NCBI GenBank assembly: GCA_000474255.1
Contig: BATO01000007.1
Location: 1-64,000, forward strand
Length of the DNA stretch: 64,000 nt
Source: Aquipseudomonas alcaligenes MRY13-0052
GTDB lineage: Bacteria; Pseudomonadota; Gammaproteobacteria; Pseudomonadales; Pseudomonadaceae
Reading direction: 5' to 3'
Shown one piece after another: positions 1-9,204 of the stretch; position 1 is the first letter of the stretch; each line of letters begins with the position of its first letter. The notes beneath the pieces were generated by a model. That model was given only the letters and a program-made list of their open reading frames with translations. It did no database searches and was not told the origin of the DNA. The position numbers were made by a program, and so were the translations under genes.

Positions 1-141
1 GGGCAAGCGTTTTTGGTTCCTTTTTTGGCGATTGAAAAAAGGGACTCGCCCGGGTGGGCGAAACCAGACGCATCAGCAAAACTCGGCAATCAGCTGGACT
101 CAAATCCTCTAGCGACACTTTACGCAGACATAGCCAATGAA
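1..141 (+). repeat. Dispersed repeat copy A (cut by window edge)
   Basis: This stretch aligns with the right half of copy B (11293-11616) and, inverted, with copy C (13237-13549). Shared landmarks are GGGCAAGC near the left end, GACTCGCCC, CTCGGCAATCAGCTG and ACGCAGACA..GCCAATGA. It is diverged from B and C and lacks a ~16-base segment that only B carries. A short open frame crosses it but has no coding features. Positions 142-182 show nothing further. Confidence 0.75.
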
Positions 142-182
142 GACGCTGTTTTCCACAGCACGGCCGCTGTGGAAAACTCGCT

Positions 183-548
183 TCAACTCTCTAACGTCAC
201 CCTGTGGATAACCTGCTGCCACTGCTCGCGATTGGCATAGGTCATCGGTCGCCGTAGTAGCCGGCAACGCCAGCGGAACCAGCGGCTGGCACGTCGCGCC
301 CGGTTAACCCGGCAATGCTCGAAGAGCCATTCGGGATCGAAGCCGATCCACTCCCCCGCCACGCTCCAGGCGTTCAACCAGACCACCGGTGCCACCTCGT
401 AAAGGTAGATGGCCTCCAGCTCGGCCGGGGGCAGGGCGCTGGCGCGCAGCGTGTCGGCGATCACGCGCAGGTTGGCCTCATCCCGTTGGGTGTCCAGCCA
501 CAGCTCGGACAGCGCCAGCCAGACCCGCTCCCGCGCCGCGTCGCTCAT
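183..548 (-). CDS. DUF7079-like small protein
   Basis: A 121-residue protein with no signal peptide or membrane segment. A conserved-looking core (residues ~12-75) has ALSELWLDT, YEVAPVVWLN and GEWIGFDPEWL, which resembles the small DUF7079-type family of proteobacteria. That family assignment is from memory and moderate. The C-terminal third is rich in Arg and Trp. The start is the ATG overlapping the stop of the upstream hydrolase (ATGA), so the two genes are translationally coupled. No biochemical role is known to me. A perfect DnaA-box 9-mer lies inside the 3' end (203-211). Confidence 0.8.
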   Translation of the reverse strand: MSDAARERVWLALSELWLDTQRDEANLRVIADTLRASALPPAELEAIYLYEVAPVVWLNAWSVAGEWIGFDPEWLFEHCRVNRARRASRWFRWRCRLLRRPMTYANREQWQQVIHRVTLES

Positions 549-1420
549 CGCTGCAGGAGGAAGCCGGCGGCACGCTCGGCGACAGCTTCGGGGAATTCCT
601 GCATGAAGCAGTGCCCGCCCTCCACCGCTTGGGCGCCGACATGGGGGTTCAGCGCGCTGATGCGCGCCACCGAACGGGCGACGAAGGGGTAGCTGTGCTG
701 GCCGTGGAAGATCTGCGTCGGCGTGACGATGCGTGCAAGCGAGGGCCATAGGCGCTTGGGGCAGGAACTGAAGATCTCCGCCTCGCGGCTGGGCCGGCAT
801 TTCAGCTCGACGCCGCCGTCCACCGACTTCAGCGCGTGCTCCACGTAGGCGCCCAGGGCGTCGTCCGTCCAGCCCTTGAAGATGCCGCGCCCATGCAGGG
901 CGGCGAAGGCGGCGGGGCGATCCACCCAGTGGCTGCGCCGGGCCCGCGCGCGCTTGGCCATGGTGGTGCGGCGGTGCAGGCCGAGCACTTCGGAGAAGGC
1001 CATGACGCCGATCATCGCCGGGGTGAAGAGCACCGGGTCGAGCAGCACCGCACGCTGGAACAACTCGGGGTGGCGCGCCAGCACCAGGCTGGTGAGCACG
1101 CCACCAAAGCTGTGGCCGAGGGCGAAACGGGGGACGTCGCCGAAGATGCCGCGCCCGGCCTCGAAGGCTTCCACCGCCAGTTCGGCGTTGCGGTTCCAGC
1201 CGAGGAAGCGCCCGCCGTGGTCGCTGTCGCCATGGCCCTGTACGTCGCAGAGCCAGAGGTCGAAGTGCTCGCTGAGGGCTTCCAGCATCGGCGAGTAGGC
1301 GCGGCCGCAGAAGCCGTTGCCATGGAGGAAGTGCAGCAGGGGCTTGCCGCTGGGCTGGCTGTGCCAGCCGCGCAAGGTGAAGCCGGCGGAACTCGGGTGG
1401 GACCAGGCGGACAACTGCAT
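545..1420 (-). CDS. Alpha/beta-fold hydrolase
   Basis: A 291-residue cytoplasmic alpha/beta hydrolase. The oxyanion-loop motif HGNG is at residues 33-36, the nucleophile elbow GHSFGG places Ser104 as catalytic serine, and GGHCF near residue 270 supplies the likely catalytic His. The substrate cannot be read from sequence; esterase or lipase-like activity on a small ester is the family default. The gene overlaps the next gene by four bases. It lies in the same orientation as a second alpha/beta hydrolase 67 bases upstream, so a shared transcript is likely. Confidence 0.88.
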   Translation of the reverse strand: MQLSAWSHPSSAGFTLRGWHSQPSGKPLLHFLHGNGFCGRAYSPMLEALSEHFDLWLCDVQGHGDSDHGGRFLGWNRNAELAVEAFEAGRGIFGDVPRFALGHSFGGVLTSLVLARHPELFQRAVLLDPVLFTPAMIGVMAFSEVLGLHRRTTMAKRARARRSHWVDRPAAFAALHGRGIFKGWTDDALGAYVEHALKSVDGGVELKCRPSREAEIFSSCPKRLWPSLARIVTPTQIFHGQHSYPFVARSVARISALNPHVGAQAVEGGHCFMQEFPEAVAERAAGFLLQR

Positions 1421-1487
1421 CGCAACGCACTCGAAATGAACTGCGCGCAGTTTATCCGCCGAGCCGCCTCCGGCGCAGCCGTTGCGT

Positions 1488-2279
1488 TCAGATGGTGGCG
1501 TGTTGGCGGATGAAGGCGTCCAGCAGGCGGTTCAGCGCCTCGGGCTGGTCCAGGGGCGTGGCGTGCCCGGAGTCGGCGATCACCTCCAGGCGTGCGTTGC
1601 GCAACTGGCTGACGTAGGCCGCCTTGGCCGCCACCGGGGTGTAGTCGCGGTCGCCGCTGATCACCAGCAGCGGAGTGTTGGCCCGGCAGGCGCCCGCCAG
1701 CGCCGACCAGCCGGGGATAGCGCCCATGGCGTGCAGGTAGGAACGCCGGTCGTTGCCGGCGATGCGCGCCATCACCCGCTGGCGCAACCCGGCCTGCTCC
1801 GGCTTGGGGAACAGCTTGCCGGCCAGCAGCCGCGCCATGCCGGCGGGGCCGAACAGGCGCACCAGGGTGAAACGCAGCGCCACCTGCCAGCGCACCTGCC
1901 AGCTGTCCACGGGGAAGTTCGGCGAGCTGTTGATAACCGCTGCCGCGCGCACCAGGTGCGGGTGCTCGGCGAGCAGCTGGAAGGTGATCATGCCGCCCAT
2001 GGAGATGCCCACCAGGATGCAGGGCTCCAGGTCCATGGCGACGATGAACTCGGCCACGTCGGCGGCCAGCTCGGCCATGCTCACCGGCGCGCGCAGCGGT
2101 TCGCTGGCGCCGTGGCCGCGCAGGTCCAGGGCGTAGACGCGGAAGTGCCGGGACAGCGCCTCGACCTGGGGCTGCCAGTCCTCCAGGGAGGAACCCAGGC
2201 CGTGCACCAGCAGCACCGAGGCGCCCTCTCCCTGGCAGATATAGTTGAAACGTCCGCCCGACAAGTTGATCTGTTCCAT
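1488..2279 (-). CDS. Alpha/beta hydrolase
   Basis: A 263-residue classic alpha/beta hydrolase. HGLGSS is at residues 26-31, the nucleophile elbow GISMGG gives Ser93, the acid is probably the Asp of SGDRD, and His239 lies in SGHATP. It resembles the esterase/haloperoxidase-like branch that also includes 3-oxoadipate enol-lactonase relatives. There is no aromatic-degradation context here, so I do not assign that function. It is divergent from the TetR gene at 2464 across a 184-base gap, a common arrangement for a TetR repressor and its target. Confidence 0.88.
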   Translation of the reverse strand: MEQINLSGGRFNYICQGEGASVLLVHGLGSSLEDWQPQVEALSRHFRVYALDLRGHGASEPLRAPVSMAELAADVAEFIVAMDLEPCILVGISMGGMITFQLLAEHPHLVRAAAVINSSPNFPVDSWQVRWQVALRFTLVRLFGPAGMARLLAGKLFPKPEQAGLRQRVMARIAGNDRRSYLHAMGAIPGWSALAGACRANTPLLVISGDRDYTPVAAKAAYVSQLRNARLEVIADSGHATPLDQPEALNRLLDAFIRQHATI

Positions 2280-2463
2280 GGTCGAGTTAATTCCCTTTTG
2301 AATAATCGATGGCCAATAAAAAGGCGTCGTTCCTTATTAAAAGGACCGATGAAAAGTTGGTGGATCGGATAACTTCCGAAGCGCCCGTAGAACAAGTTTC
2401 CGGTGTTTGCCTTTGCCCGCCCAAACCTCCTAGAATCGCCCAGCGCCGACTCGAGAAACCACC

Positions 2464-3078
2464 ATGTACAGCATCGCCAGTCCGACCCAGGCACGCAGCA
2501 AGAAAGCCCTGGAGCGCTACCTCAACGTCGCCGCCGAACTGCTCGCCAACGACAGCTTCGAAGAAACCGGCATTTCCCAGATCGCCCAGCTCGCCGAGTC
2601 CTCGGTGGGCACCTTCTATCGCCTGCTCGGCGACAAGGACGTGCTGCTCTATACCGTCCACGAGCGCTTCGTCGAACAAAGCCGCGAGGCGGTGGACGGG
2701 GTCATTGCCAGCCTGGAGAACCTGCCGCTGCCCGCGCAGATCGAGGGCTTCATCGAGGGCGTGACACGCCTGTTCGATGGCAGCGAAGGCCTGCTCCGCG
2801 CCCTGATCCGGCGCAGCTCGATGGACGTCCAGTTCCGCGAGCGCTTCCACCAGCTCAATGCCTACATCGGCCAATCCTTCTGCCGCATCGTCCTCGCCCA
2901 TGCGCAGGAACTCGGCCATCCGCAGCCGCAGCAGGCGGCCGACCTGACCGCCCACATGCTGCTCGCCAGCCTGAATTACCTGACCATGGTCGGCACCCTC
3001 GGTGTCACCCCCCGGGAAGTTGTGCCGGGGGAACTTTCCCGCCTCGTTTGCAAATACCTGGAAGTTCGCCGGGTTTAA
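2464..3078 (+). CDS. TetR/AcrR-family transcriptional regulator
   Basis: A 204-residue regulator. The N-terminal HTH (residues ~10-60) has the family pattern: RSKKALERYLNVAAELLA, then EETGISQIAQLAESSVGTFYR with the recognition helix, then LLGDKDVLL. The C-terminal ligand domain is alpha-helical and untyped. It is divergent from the hydrolase ending at 1488 and convergent, with a four-base 3' overlap, with the DUF1329 gene. In the divergent gap a TCGGA-N5-TCCGA palindrome at about 2366-2380 is a plausible operator. Targets are inferred from position only. Confidence 0.9.
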   Translation: MYSIASPTQARSKKALERYLNVAAELLANDSFEETGISQIAQLAESSVGTFYRLLGDKDVLLYTVHERFVEQSREAVDGVIASLENLPLPAQIEGFIEGVTRLFDGSEGLLRALIRRSSMDVQFRERFHQLNAYIGQSFCRIVLAHAQELGHPQPQQAADLTAHMLLASLNYLTMVGTLGVTPREVVPGELSRLVCKYLEVRRV

Positions 3079-4436
3079 CGCCGGCTGTCCCGCCTTAGTT
3101 GTGCCGGGGTGAAGTCGGACGCCTTCAGCGCTATATCGAATTCATCCGCCGGCTCTTCGTTGGACAATATGCCGATTACATAGCGGCCGCCGATCAGGTC
3201 ATATACGGCGTCGCCCTTGGTCCATACCAGCGGCTGGTCGTAGAGGTTGATGGTGTAGGACTCGCCCACCCGCCACAGCTGATCGCGGTTGTCATAGTGG
3301 TCCACCAGCAGCACCTGGTAGCTGTCCTCGTCGAAATAGAAGTCGCGCTGCTTGTACTGGTGGCGCTGCCCGTCCTTGAGGGTGGCGCGCACGTGCCACA
3401 CGCGGTGCAGCTCGTAGCGCAGCAGGTCGGGGTTCACGTGGCCAGCCTTGACGATGTCGGCGTACTTGCTGGTGCGCGAAGCGAAACGGTAGCTGTTGTA
3501 GGGCACGTAGAGCTCTTCCTTGCCCACCAGCTTCCAGTCGTACTTGTCCGGCGCGCCGGAGAACATGTCGAAGTTGTCGGTGGTGCGCAGCCCCTCGGAG
3601 GCGGTGCCGGGGGAGTCGTAGGCGACGTTCGGCGTGCGCCGCACGCGGCGCTGGCCGGCGGCGTAGAGCCAGGCCAGGCGCGGTTCCTTCACCTGGTTGA
3701 CGGTCTCGTGCACCAGCAGCTCGGTGCCTGCCAGGCGCGCCGGCGCCAGCACCGACTGGCGGAAGTAGAACAGCACGTTGCCGTTGTCCTTGCTGTAGTC
3801 GCCGGCGTTCTGGTTGAACAGGAACAGGTCTTCGATGCGGGTCATGAAGTAGTCGCCGCTGGCGTGGGGCACGGCCTGGGCGTAGTAGCGCTTGACGCTG
3901 TTGCCTCGGAAGCGCACCAGGTGGTTCCACAGCACCTCCAGCCCCGACTGGGGGATGGGGAACGGCGTGGCGACCTTGAAGTCGGCGATGCCGTTGCCGT
4001 TCTCGATCAGCTTCGCGTGGGTGGCGTTGTCCTTGATCGCGGCGTACACCGCCTCGGGGTAGGAGGCCGAGCGGCGGGTCGGGTAAACCACCAGCTTCCA
4101 GCTGTCCGGGTAGCGCTTGAGCATGGCCAGCTGGCCGGGGCTGAGGTGGGCACGGTACTGCTCGGCGTTCTTCGCATCGATGCTGAACAGCGGCTGGTCG
4201 GCGGCGAAGGGGTCCTTGTAGCCGAGGGTCTTGTCGTAGGCCGCGGCATCGCGGGCCAGGCCGCCGGTCCAGGCGGGGATGGTGCCGGCGGCGTTGCCGG
4301 CCTTCTCCGCGCCCAGCGGGGTCAGGTCGGCCCCCAGGCGCGCGGCCTGGTCGGCACCCACCTGGGCCTGGGCGAGCGGCGCGGCCAGCAGCAGGGCGGC
4401 GAGCAGGCTGCTGTGGATAAGTCCTGGTCTGTGCAT
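3075..4436 (-). CDS. DUF1329 family exported protein
   Basis: A 453-residue protein with an N-terminal signal peptide (hydrophobic LLAALLLAAPLAQAQ, cleavage near residue 25). The body matches DUF1329, a periplasmic or outer-membrane-associated family with a beta-rich, LolB-like fold. It is encoded next to DUF1302, 16 bases downstream, as is usual for this pair. The longer open frame would start at 4514, but ATG 4436 begins the signal peptide. The biochemical role is not established; published contexts link such pairs to hydrophobic substrates or surface-associated growth. A perfect DnaA-box 9-mer lies in the signal-peptide region (4412-4420). Confidence 0.9.
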   Translation of the reverse strand: MHRPGLIHSSLLAALLLAAPLAQAQVGADQAARLGADLTPLGAEKAGNAAGTIPAWTGGLARDAAAYDKTLGYKDPFAADQPLFSIDAKNAEQYRAHLSPGQLAMLKRYPDSWKLVVYPTRRSASYPEAVYAAIKDNATHAKLIENGNGIADFKVATPFPIPQSGLEVLWNHLVRFRGNSVKRYYAQAVPHASGDYFMTRIEDLFLFNQNAGDYSKDNGNVLFYFRQSVLAPARLAGTELLVHETVNQVKEPRLAWLYAAGQRRVRRTPNVAYDSPGTASEGLRTTDNFDMFSGAPDKYDWKLVGKEELYVPYNSYRFASRTSKYADIVKAGHVNPDLLRYELHRVWHVRATLKDGQRHQYKQRDFYFDEDSYQVLLVDHYDNRDQLWRVGESYTINLYDQPLVWTKGDAVYDLIGGRYVIGILSNEEPADEFDIALKASDFTPAQLRRDSRR

Positions 4437-4452
4437 GGCGTCGAATCCCTTC

Positions 4453-6207
4453 TCAGAAGCTGTACTTGATGTTGAAGCTGACGAAGTCACGGTCGCTGCG
4501 CTTGTTGGAGACACCGCCGCCGCTGTAGCCCACGTAGCGGGTGCCGACGGTGAGGGACTCCTTGTAGATGGCGTCGATGCCGGCGGACCAGCTCTGCGCC
4601 TCTTCGTCCAGGCCGTTGGTGAGCTGGGGCGCGACGCCGTTGATGCTGTACTGGTAGCTGAAGGACGGCACCAGGTTCACCAGGTTGAGCACGTTGGTGT
4701 AGGTCAGCTGCAGGCTGGCCTGGGCGCCGGTGGCAGTGCTGGTGGCCTCGTAGTAGTCGACGTCGGATTCCAGGTCCTGCACGCGGCTGGCCACCAGCTC
4801 GGTGAACAGGGTCGCCGAGTCGGCGCCGAGCACCCCGGTGAAGTTGTAGATGGCGGCCAGCGACGCCTGGTACATGTCCTTCTCGCGGTAGCCGTCCAGG
4901 TGGGTGCCCACGGGCAGCCCATTGGGGTTGAACAGCGCGTCGGGCAGGTACTCGTTGAGGCCGAGGGCGATGGGCGTGTCCGGGCGGTAGCTCAGCTCGC
5001 CGGCCAGCGACAGGCCGTTGAAGATGCTGTCGCCGCCGATGGAGGTGTTGAAGCTGATGCCGAACAGGTCGCGCTTCTCCAGGTACTCGGCGTAGTAGCG
5101 CGAGCTGCTGGCGTCGGGCACGGTGCCGACGACAGGCAGCGTGACCTGGCGGCCGACGGTGAGCCCGAGCATGGGCACCTGCATGTTGTAGCGCAGGTAG
5201 TAGAAGCCCAGCTCGGTGTCGTTCAGCTCCGGCACGTACCAGCGCAGCGCGAGGCCGTACTGGGCGGCGCCGTCGGCATCGATGTCCTGGGCGCGGGGGA
5301 TGAAGGTGGTGGGCAGGTAGGCCTTGAGCAGGTTGTTCAGGCCGCCCGGTGCCAGGGCATCGGCATAGGCCTGGGCCATGGCCGGGTTGTCGAAGGCGCG
5401 GCCACCGGCGACGGCTTCCTGCAGCGGCGAGACGGACAGGTAGTTGCAGCCTTCGCCGATCACGTCGAGGGTCGAGTAGTAGGTGCCGCAGGGGTCGATC
5501 TTCGAGGCTTCCCAGGCCTTGCCCGGTTGCCAGTAGCCCTCGACGCTGAGGTTGTCGCGCAGCTCGAAGGAGGCGTAGGCCATGAAGGTGGGCATGTACG
5601 CCTCCTTCACTTCGGAGCCCGGCGCGCGCAGGGCGTTGATGTCCACCGGGTTCGTGGCGCCGATGCCGTTCTGGTAGAACAGCCCCTCGCCCCAGTTGAT
5701 CACCTGGCGCCCCAGCCGCGCGTTGAGGGCGCGGTCGTTGACCGTCCAGCTGCCGTAGACGAAGGCGTCCAGCAGGTCGGCGCTGGAGCCCGCTTCGTCG
5801 AGGCCGGCGTGGCTGATCTGACGGTGGCGGCGCTCGTCGTCCTTCAGCTCGAAGTCATAGAAGGCGCGGCCCCGGACGAACACACCGAAGCGGTCCTGGT
5901 AGCGCAGGTCGAGTTCGGACACCGCCTTGACCACCTCGGAGAAGAGGTCGCCACGGCGGAAGTTGAGGTCACCGTCGTCGGAGTTGATCAGCCCGGCGTT
6001 GTCGCCGGTGCCGCCGTTGGCGCGGGCGATCAGCTTGCTGTCCTGCCCCTCCACGCGGTAGCTGAGCCCGTAGGACAGGGTGGTATCGAGCGAGGTGGTC
6101 CAGTCTCCGTCTCCGGAGCGCACCTGAAACGCCTGTGCGCCGCCCAGGGGCAACGCGCCGAGCAACGCCAGGCCGGCTGCTGCCAGGCCTCTTCCTTGAT
6201 TTGCCAC
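4453..6207 (-). CDS. DUF1302 family outer-membrane protein
   Basis: A 584-residue protein with a signal peptide (AAAGLALLGALPLGGAQA) and long amphipathic beta-strand repeats ending in an aromatic C-terminus (VSFNIKYSF), as expected of an outer-membrane barrel inserted by BAM. DUF1302 motifs include the RRGD region near residue 80 and GRQVINWGEGLFYQNGI at ~165-181. It is the first gene of the DUF1302-DUF1329 unit. The promoter region is shared divergently with phaZ and carries a palindrome (6236-6257) also found before phaZ. It could be a channel for hydrophobic substrates, but this is inference. Confidence 0.9.
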   Translation of the reverse strand: MANQGRGLAAAGLALLGALPLGGAQAFQVRSGDGDWTTSLDTTLSYGLSYRVEGQDSKLIARANGGTGDNAGLINSDDGDLNFRRGDLFSEVVKAVSELDLRYQDRFGVFVRGRAFYDFELKDDERRHRQISHAGLDEAGSSADLLDAFVYGSWTVNDRALNARLGRQVINWGEGLFYQNGIGATNPVDINALRAPGSEVKEAYMPTFMAYASFELRDNLSVEGYWQPGKAWEASKIDPCGTYYSTLDVIGEGCNYLSVSPLQEAVAGGRAFDNPAMAQAYADALAPGGLNNLLKAYLPTTFIPRAQDIDADGAAQYGLALRWYVPELNDTELGFYYLRYNMQVPMLGLTVGRQVTLPVVGTVPDASSSRYYAEYLEKRDLFGISFNTSIGGDSIFNGLSLAGELSYRPDTPIALGLNEYLPDALFNPNGLPVGTHLDGYREKDMYQASLAAIYNFTGVLGADSATLFTELVASRVQDLESDVDYYEATSTATGAQASLQLTYTNVLNLVNLVPSFSYQYSINGVAPQLTNGLDEEAQSWSAGIDAIYKESLTVGTRYVGYSGGGVSNKRSDRDFVSFNIKYSF

Positions 6208-6235
6208 GATGGTCTCCAGCTGTTGTTTTTATCGG

Positions 6236-6257
6236 AATCGGAACATCGGTTCCGAAA
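6236..6257. promoter_or_regulatory. Palindromic operator-like site 1
   Basis: The pattern is AATCGGAA-N6-TTCCGAAA with a perfect inner inverted repeat TCGGAAC-ATCG-GTTCCGA at 6238-6255. It lies 29 bases upstream of the DUF1302 start codon. The same half-sites and spacing recur at 6477-6498 in front of phaZ, suggesting one regulator for both divergent genes. Confidence 0.55.
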
Positions 6258-6476
6258 TAATCTAATCCTGCGCATTGCCGCTGACAAGACGCCGCTCGAA
6301 TTATTTTTTATCCACAGGTGCGGCACCGGGCTGGCCATCGCATAGCGGCGGCTCGTGAGCTGTGGGTAGGCACCCTTAGGCCCCGCCGTCCGTCGCCTTG
6401 GCGCACCTGTCCACAGGCTCTGGAACGCTGCTCTCCCCCGCCACACTGAACGAATTTCGATCAACCCTATTGACGG
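6258..6476. other. Divergent DUF1302/phaZ intergenic region
   Basis: The 6208-6535 gap carries the two operator-like palindromes at its ends and no gene that I can support. A perfect DnaA-box 9-mer is at 6309-6317 next to an A/T-rich patch (6298-6310). The middle (6330-6450) is GC-rich and unremarkable. Confidence 0.6.
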
Positions 6477-6498
6477 AATCGGAATTTCTGTTTCGATT
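6477..6498. promoter_or_regulatory. Palindromic operator-like site 2
   Basis: The pattern is AATCGGAA-N6-TTTCGATT, one mismatch from a perfect 8-base inverted repeat and the same form as site 1. It sits 38 bases upstream of the phaZ start codon, where a repressor would block transcription or ribosome access. Confidence 0.55.
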
Positions 6499-6535
6499 TA
6501 AAGGCGGTCAAACAACAACAAATAGGAGACCCGTC

Positions 6536-7372
6536 ATGGCCCTTCGTACCCTGCTCTGCGGCCTGCTGCTGGCCGTCTGCCTCGGCCAGCACGCCCTGGC
6601 CGCTTCCCGCTGCAGCGAACGCCCCCGTACCCTGCTGCGCCCCGCCGAAGTCAGCTGTTCCTACCAGAGCACCTGGCTGGATTCGGGCCTGGTGGGCCAG
6701 CGCAAGATCATCTACCAGACGCCCCTGGGCACCCCGCCGGCCGGCGGCTGGCCGGTGGTGCTGATCTACCAGGGCTCGTTCTTCCCCCTCAACGACTTCA
6801 GCTACCACAGCAACCTGCCCTTCGGCGGCTATTACGAAGGCAAGCTGGTGCAGAACCTTCTGGACCACGGCTACGCGGTGATCGCCCCCAGCGCCCCGGC
6901 GGACCTGTTCTGGCAGACCAACATCCCCGGCCTGGCCCAGGCCTATGAGCTGAGCACCGACTACGACTTCCTCGGCAACGTGCTCGCCGCCATCGCCAGC
7001 GGTCACTTCGGCCCGCTCAACGCCCAGCGCCAGTACGCCACCGGCATCTCCAGCGGCGGCTACAACACCAGCCGCATGGCCGTGTCCTTCCCCGGCAAGT
7101 TCCGCGCCCTGGCGGTGCAATCCGGCTCCTACGCCACCTGCAGCGGGCCTCTCTGCGTGGTGCCCGACCAGCTCCCCGCCGACCACCCGCCGACGCTGTT
7201 CCTGCACGGCTTCGTCGACGCCGTGGTGCCCTGGTGGAGCATGGACCTCTACTACGACCGCCTGCTCCACCAGGGCATCGAGACCGCGCGCTACACCGAG
7301 CCGTTGGGCGGCCACGAGTGGTTCGCCGCCTCGCCGGGCAAGGTGCTCGCCTGGTTCAACGCCCACCCCTGA
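6536..7372 (+). CDS. phaZ: Secreted medium-chain-length PHA depolymerase
   Basis: A 278-residue protein with a Sec signal peptide (LLCGLLLAVCLGQHALAA). It matches, from memory, the extracellular poly(3-hydroxyoctanoate) depolymerase type of P. fluorescens GK13: same length, lipase box GISSG with Ser172 at residues 170-174, Asp228 in GFVDAV and His260 in GGHEW, the triad positions described for that enzyme. It hydrolyses mcl-polyhydroxyalkanoate outside the cell to hydroxyacid monomers and dimers. ATG 6536 is preceded by AGGAGA; the open frame extends upstream to 6398 but has no RBS there. It is divergent from DUF1302/DUF1329, with a shared operator motif. Confidence 0.93.
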   Translation: MALRTLLCGLLLAVCLGQHALAASRCSERPRTLLRPAEVSCSYQSTWLDSGLVGQRKIIYQTPLGTPPAGGWPVVLIYQGSFFPLNDFSYHSNLPFGGYYEGKLVQNLLDHGYAVIAPSAPADLFWQTNIPGLAQAYELSTDYDFLGNVLAAIASGHFGPLNAQRQYATGISSGGYNTSRMAVSFPGKFRALAVQSGSYATCSGPLCVVPDQLPADHPPTLFLHGFVDAVVPWWSMDLYYDRLLHQGIETARYTEPLGGHEWFAASPGKVLAWFNAHP

Positions 7373-7443
7373 TCCACCGCGGGCGCAGCCCGGGCCGGGT
7401 CCATGCTATCGTCGCCGCCTGTCGCGACACCCGGACCCCGCCC

Positions 7444-9204
7444 GTGCTGCCCCGTTCCCTGCGCATCGCCCTGCTGACCCTGCTGCTGTTCGCCGGCCTG
7501 CTGCTGACGATGCACCTGGCCGGCCGCCACGCCGAGCGCCAGGCCCTGCGTGAGGAGGGCCAGCAGGCCGGCGCCCAGTTGGGCCTCTACGCCGACGCGC
7601 TGAGCACCCTGATCGACCGCTACCGCGCCCTGCCCGCCGTGCTCGCCCTCGACCCGGAACTGCGCGAAGCCCTGCAGCAACCGCTGTCACCCGAGCTGCA
7701 GCAGCGCCTCAACCTCAAGCTGGAACGCATCAACGGCGCCGCCCACTCCTCCACCCTCGAGCTGATGCGCAGCGACGGCCTGGCCATCGCCGCCAGCAAC
7801 TGGCGCCTGCCCACCAGCTACGTGGGCCACAACTACGGCTTCCGCCCCTACTTCCTGCAGACCCGCACCCACGGCACCGGGCGCTTCTACGCGGTGGGCG
7901 TGGTCAGCGGCATCCCCGGCTACTTCCTCTCCCACGCCATCCACGACGAAACCGGCCACTTCCTCGGCGCCATCGTGGTGAAGCTGGAGTTCCCCGAGAT
8001 CGAACAGCAGTGGCGCGAGCGCCCGGACACCATCCTGGTCAGCGACGCCAAGGGCATCGTCTTCATCGCCAACCAGCCGCAGTGGCGCTACCGCGAACTG
8101 GCGCCGATCGACGCCGCGCAACGTGCCGAACTGGCCGCCACCCGCCAGTACGACAAGAAGCCGCTGACGCCCCTGGTGCACCGCACCCTCGATGACTTCG
8201 GCGACGACAGCCGCCTGGTGCGCGTGCAGGGCCCCGATGGCGAGGCCGACTACCTGTGGGAATCCCTGGCGCTGCCCAGCGAAGGCTGGACCCTGCACCT
8301 GCTGCACCGCCCGCAGAACGCCGCCGGCAACGCCCGCGACGCCAGCCTGGCCGCTGGCGGGCTGTGGCTGGCGCTGTTCTTCCTCGCCCTGTTCCTGCAC
8401 CAGCGCTGGCGCCTGGCGCGGCTGCGCCGGCAGAGCCACGACGAACTCGAACGCCTGGTGGAACAGCGCACCGCCGCCCTGCGCACCGCCCAGGACGGCC
8501 TGGTACAGGCGGCCAAGCTGGCGGCCCTGGGGCAGATGTCCGCCGCCCTCGCCCACGAGATCAACCAGCCGCTCACCGCTCTGCACATGCACCTGGGCAG
8601 CCTGCGCCTGATGCTCGACAACGGCCAGCTGGAGCAGGCGCGTAACGCCCTCGGCCGCCACGACGAACTGCTGCAACGCATGGCCGCCCTCACCGGCCAC
8701 CTGAAGACCTATGCCCGGCAGAGCCCCGGCGGCCTGCGCGAGAAGCTGGAGCTGGGCAGCGTGGTGGACAAGGCCCTGCAGCTGCTGGCGCCGCGCCTGC
8801 GTGACAGTGCCGTGCACATCGAACAGCACCCGCGCCCATTGGCCTGGGTGCAGGGCGATGCCATCCGCCTGGAGCAGGTGCTGGTCAACCTGCTGCGCAA
8901 CGCCCTCGACGCGGTCGCCGGCCAGGCCGAGCCGCGCATCGACATCCGCCTGCAACGGGACGATGGCCACTGGTGCCTGGAGGTCGCCGACAACGGCGGC
9001 GGCATCCCCGAGGCCACCCTGGCCCAGGTGTTCGACCCCTTCTTCACCACCAAGCCGGTGGGCGAAGGGCTCGGCCTCGGCCTGGCGGTTTCCTATGCCA
9101 TCGTCCATGAACTGGGGGGTCGGCTGAGCGCCGGCAACCGTGACGCCGGCGCGGTGTTCCGCCTGTGCCTGCCCATCTTTGATCCTGCCGAGGAGCAGCC
9201 ATGA
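7444..9204 (+). CDS. DctB-type sensor histidine kinase (MifS-like)
   Basis: A 586-residue membrane kinase if started at GTG 7444. This start places a transmembrane helix at residues ~5-23; the open frame runs further upstream through phaZ in another frame. A periplasmic double-PAS/Cache-like sensor follows ([10 protein letters not shown] is typical of DctB), then a second TM near residue 305-320, a coiled coil, the H-box AHEINQPL with phospho-His371, the N-box [19 protein letters not shown] and [15 protein letters not shown]. The family senses C4/C5-dicarboxylates. The gene overlaps the response regulator by ATGA. Adjacency to an alpha-ketoglutarate-type transporter suggests the P. aeruginosa MifS/MifR pair, but the symbol is not proven. 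Confidence 0.88.
   Translation: MLPRSLRIALLTLLLFAGLLLTMHLAGRHAERQALREEGQQAGAQLGLYADALSTLIDRYRALPAVLALDPELREALQQPLSPELQQRLNLKLERINGAAHSSTLELMRSDGLAIAASNWRLPTSYVGHNYGFRPYFLQTRTHGTGRFYAVGVVSGIPGYFLSHAIHDETGHFLGAIVVKLEFPEIEQQWRERPDTILVSDAKGIVFIANQPQWRYRELAPIDAAQRAELAATRQYDKKPLTPLVHRTLDDFGDDSRLVRVQGPDGEADYLWESLALPSEGWTLHLLHRPQNAAGNARDASLAAGGLWLALFFLALFLHQRWRLARLRRQSHDELERLVEQRTAALRTAQDGLVQAAKLAALGQMSAALAHEINQPLTALHMHLGSLRLMLDNGQLEQARNALGRHDELLQRMAALTGHLKTYARQSPGGLREKLELGSVVDKALQLLAPRLRDSAVHIEQHPRPLAWVQGDAIRLEQVLVNLLRNALDAVAGQAEPRIDIRLQRDDGHWCLEVADNGGGIPEATLAQVFDPFFTTKPVGEGLGLGLAVSYAIVHELGGRLSAGNRDAGAVFRLCLPIFDPAEEQP

Noticed and set aside
183-1430. Single 415-codon minus-strand frame covering both the hydrolase and the small DUF7079-like gene
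   Set aside because: The hydrolase reads properly in another frame with all catalytic motifs; only the last 121 codons of this frame are the real downstream gene.
4279-6345. 688-codon plus-strand frame opposite DUF1302
   Set aside because: Low-complexity Gly/Val/Ala antisense shadow; DUF1302 has signal peptide and barrel features.
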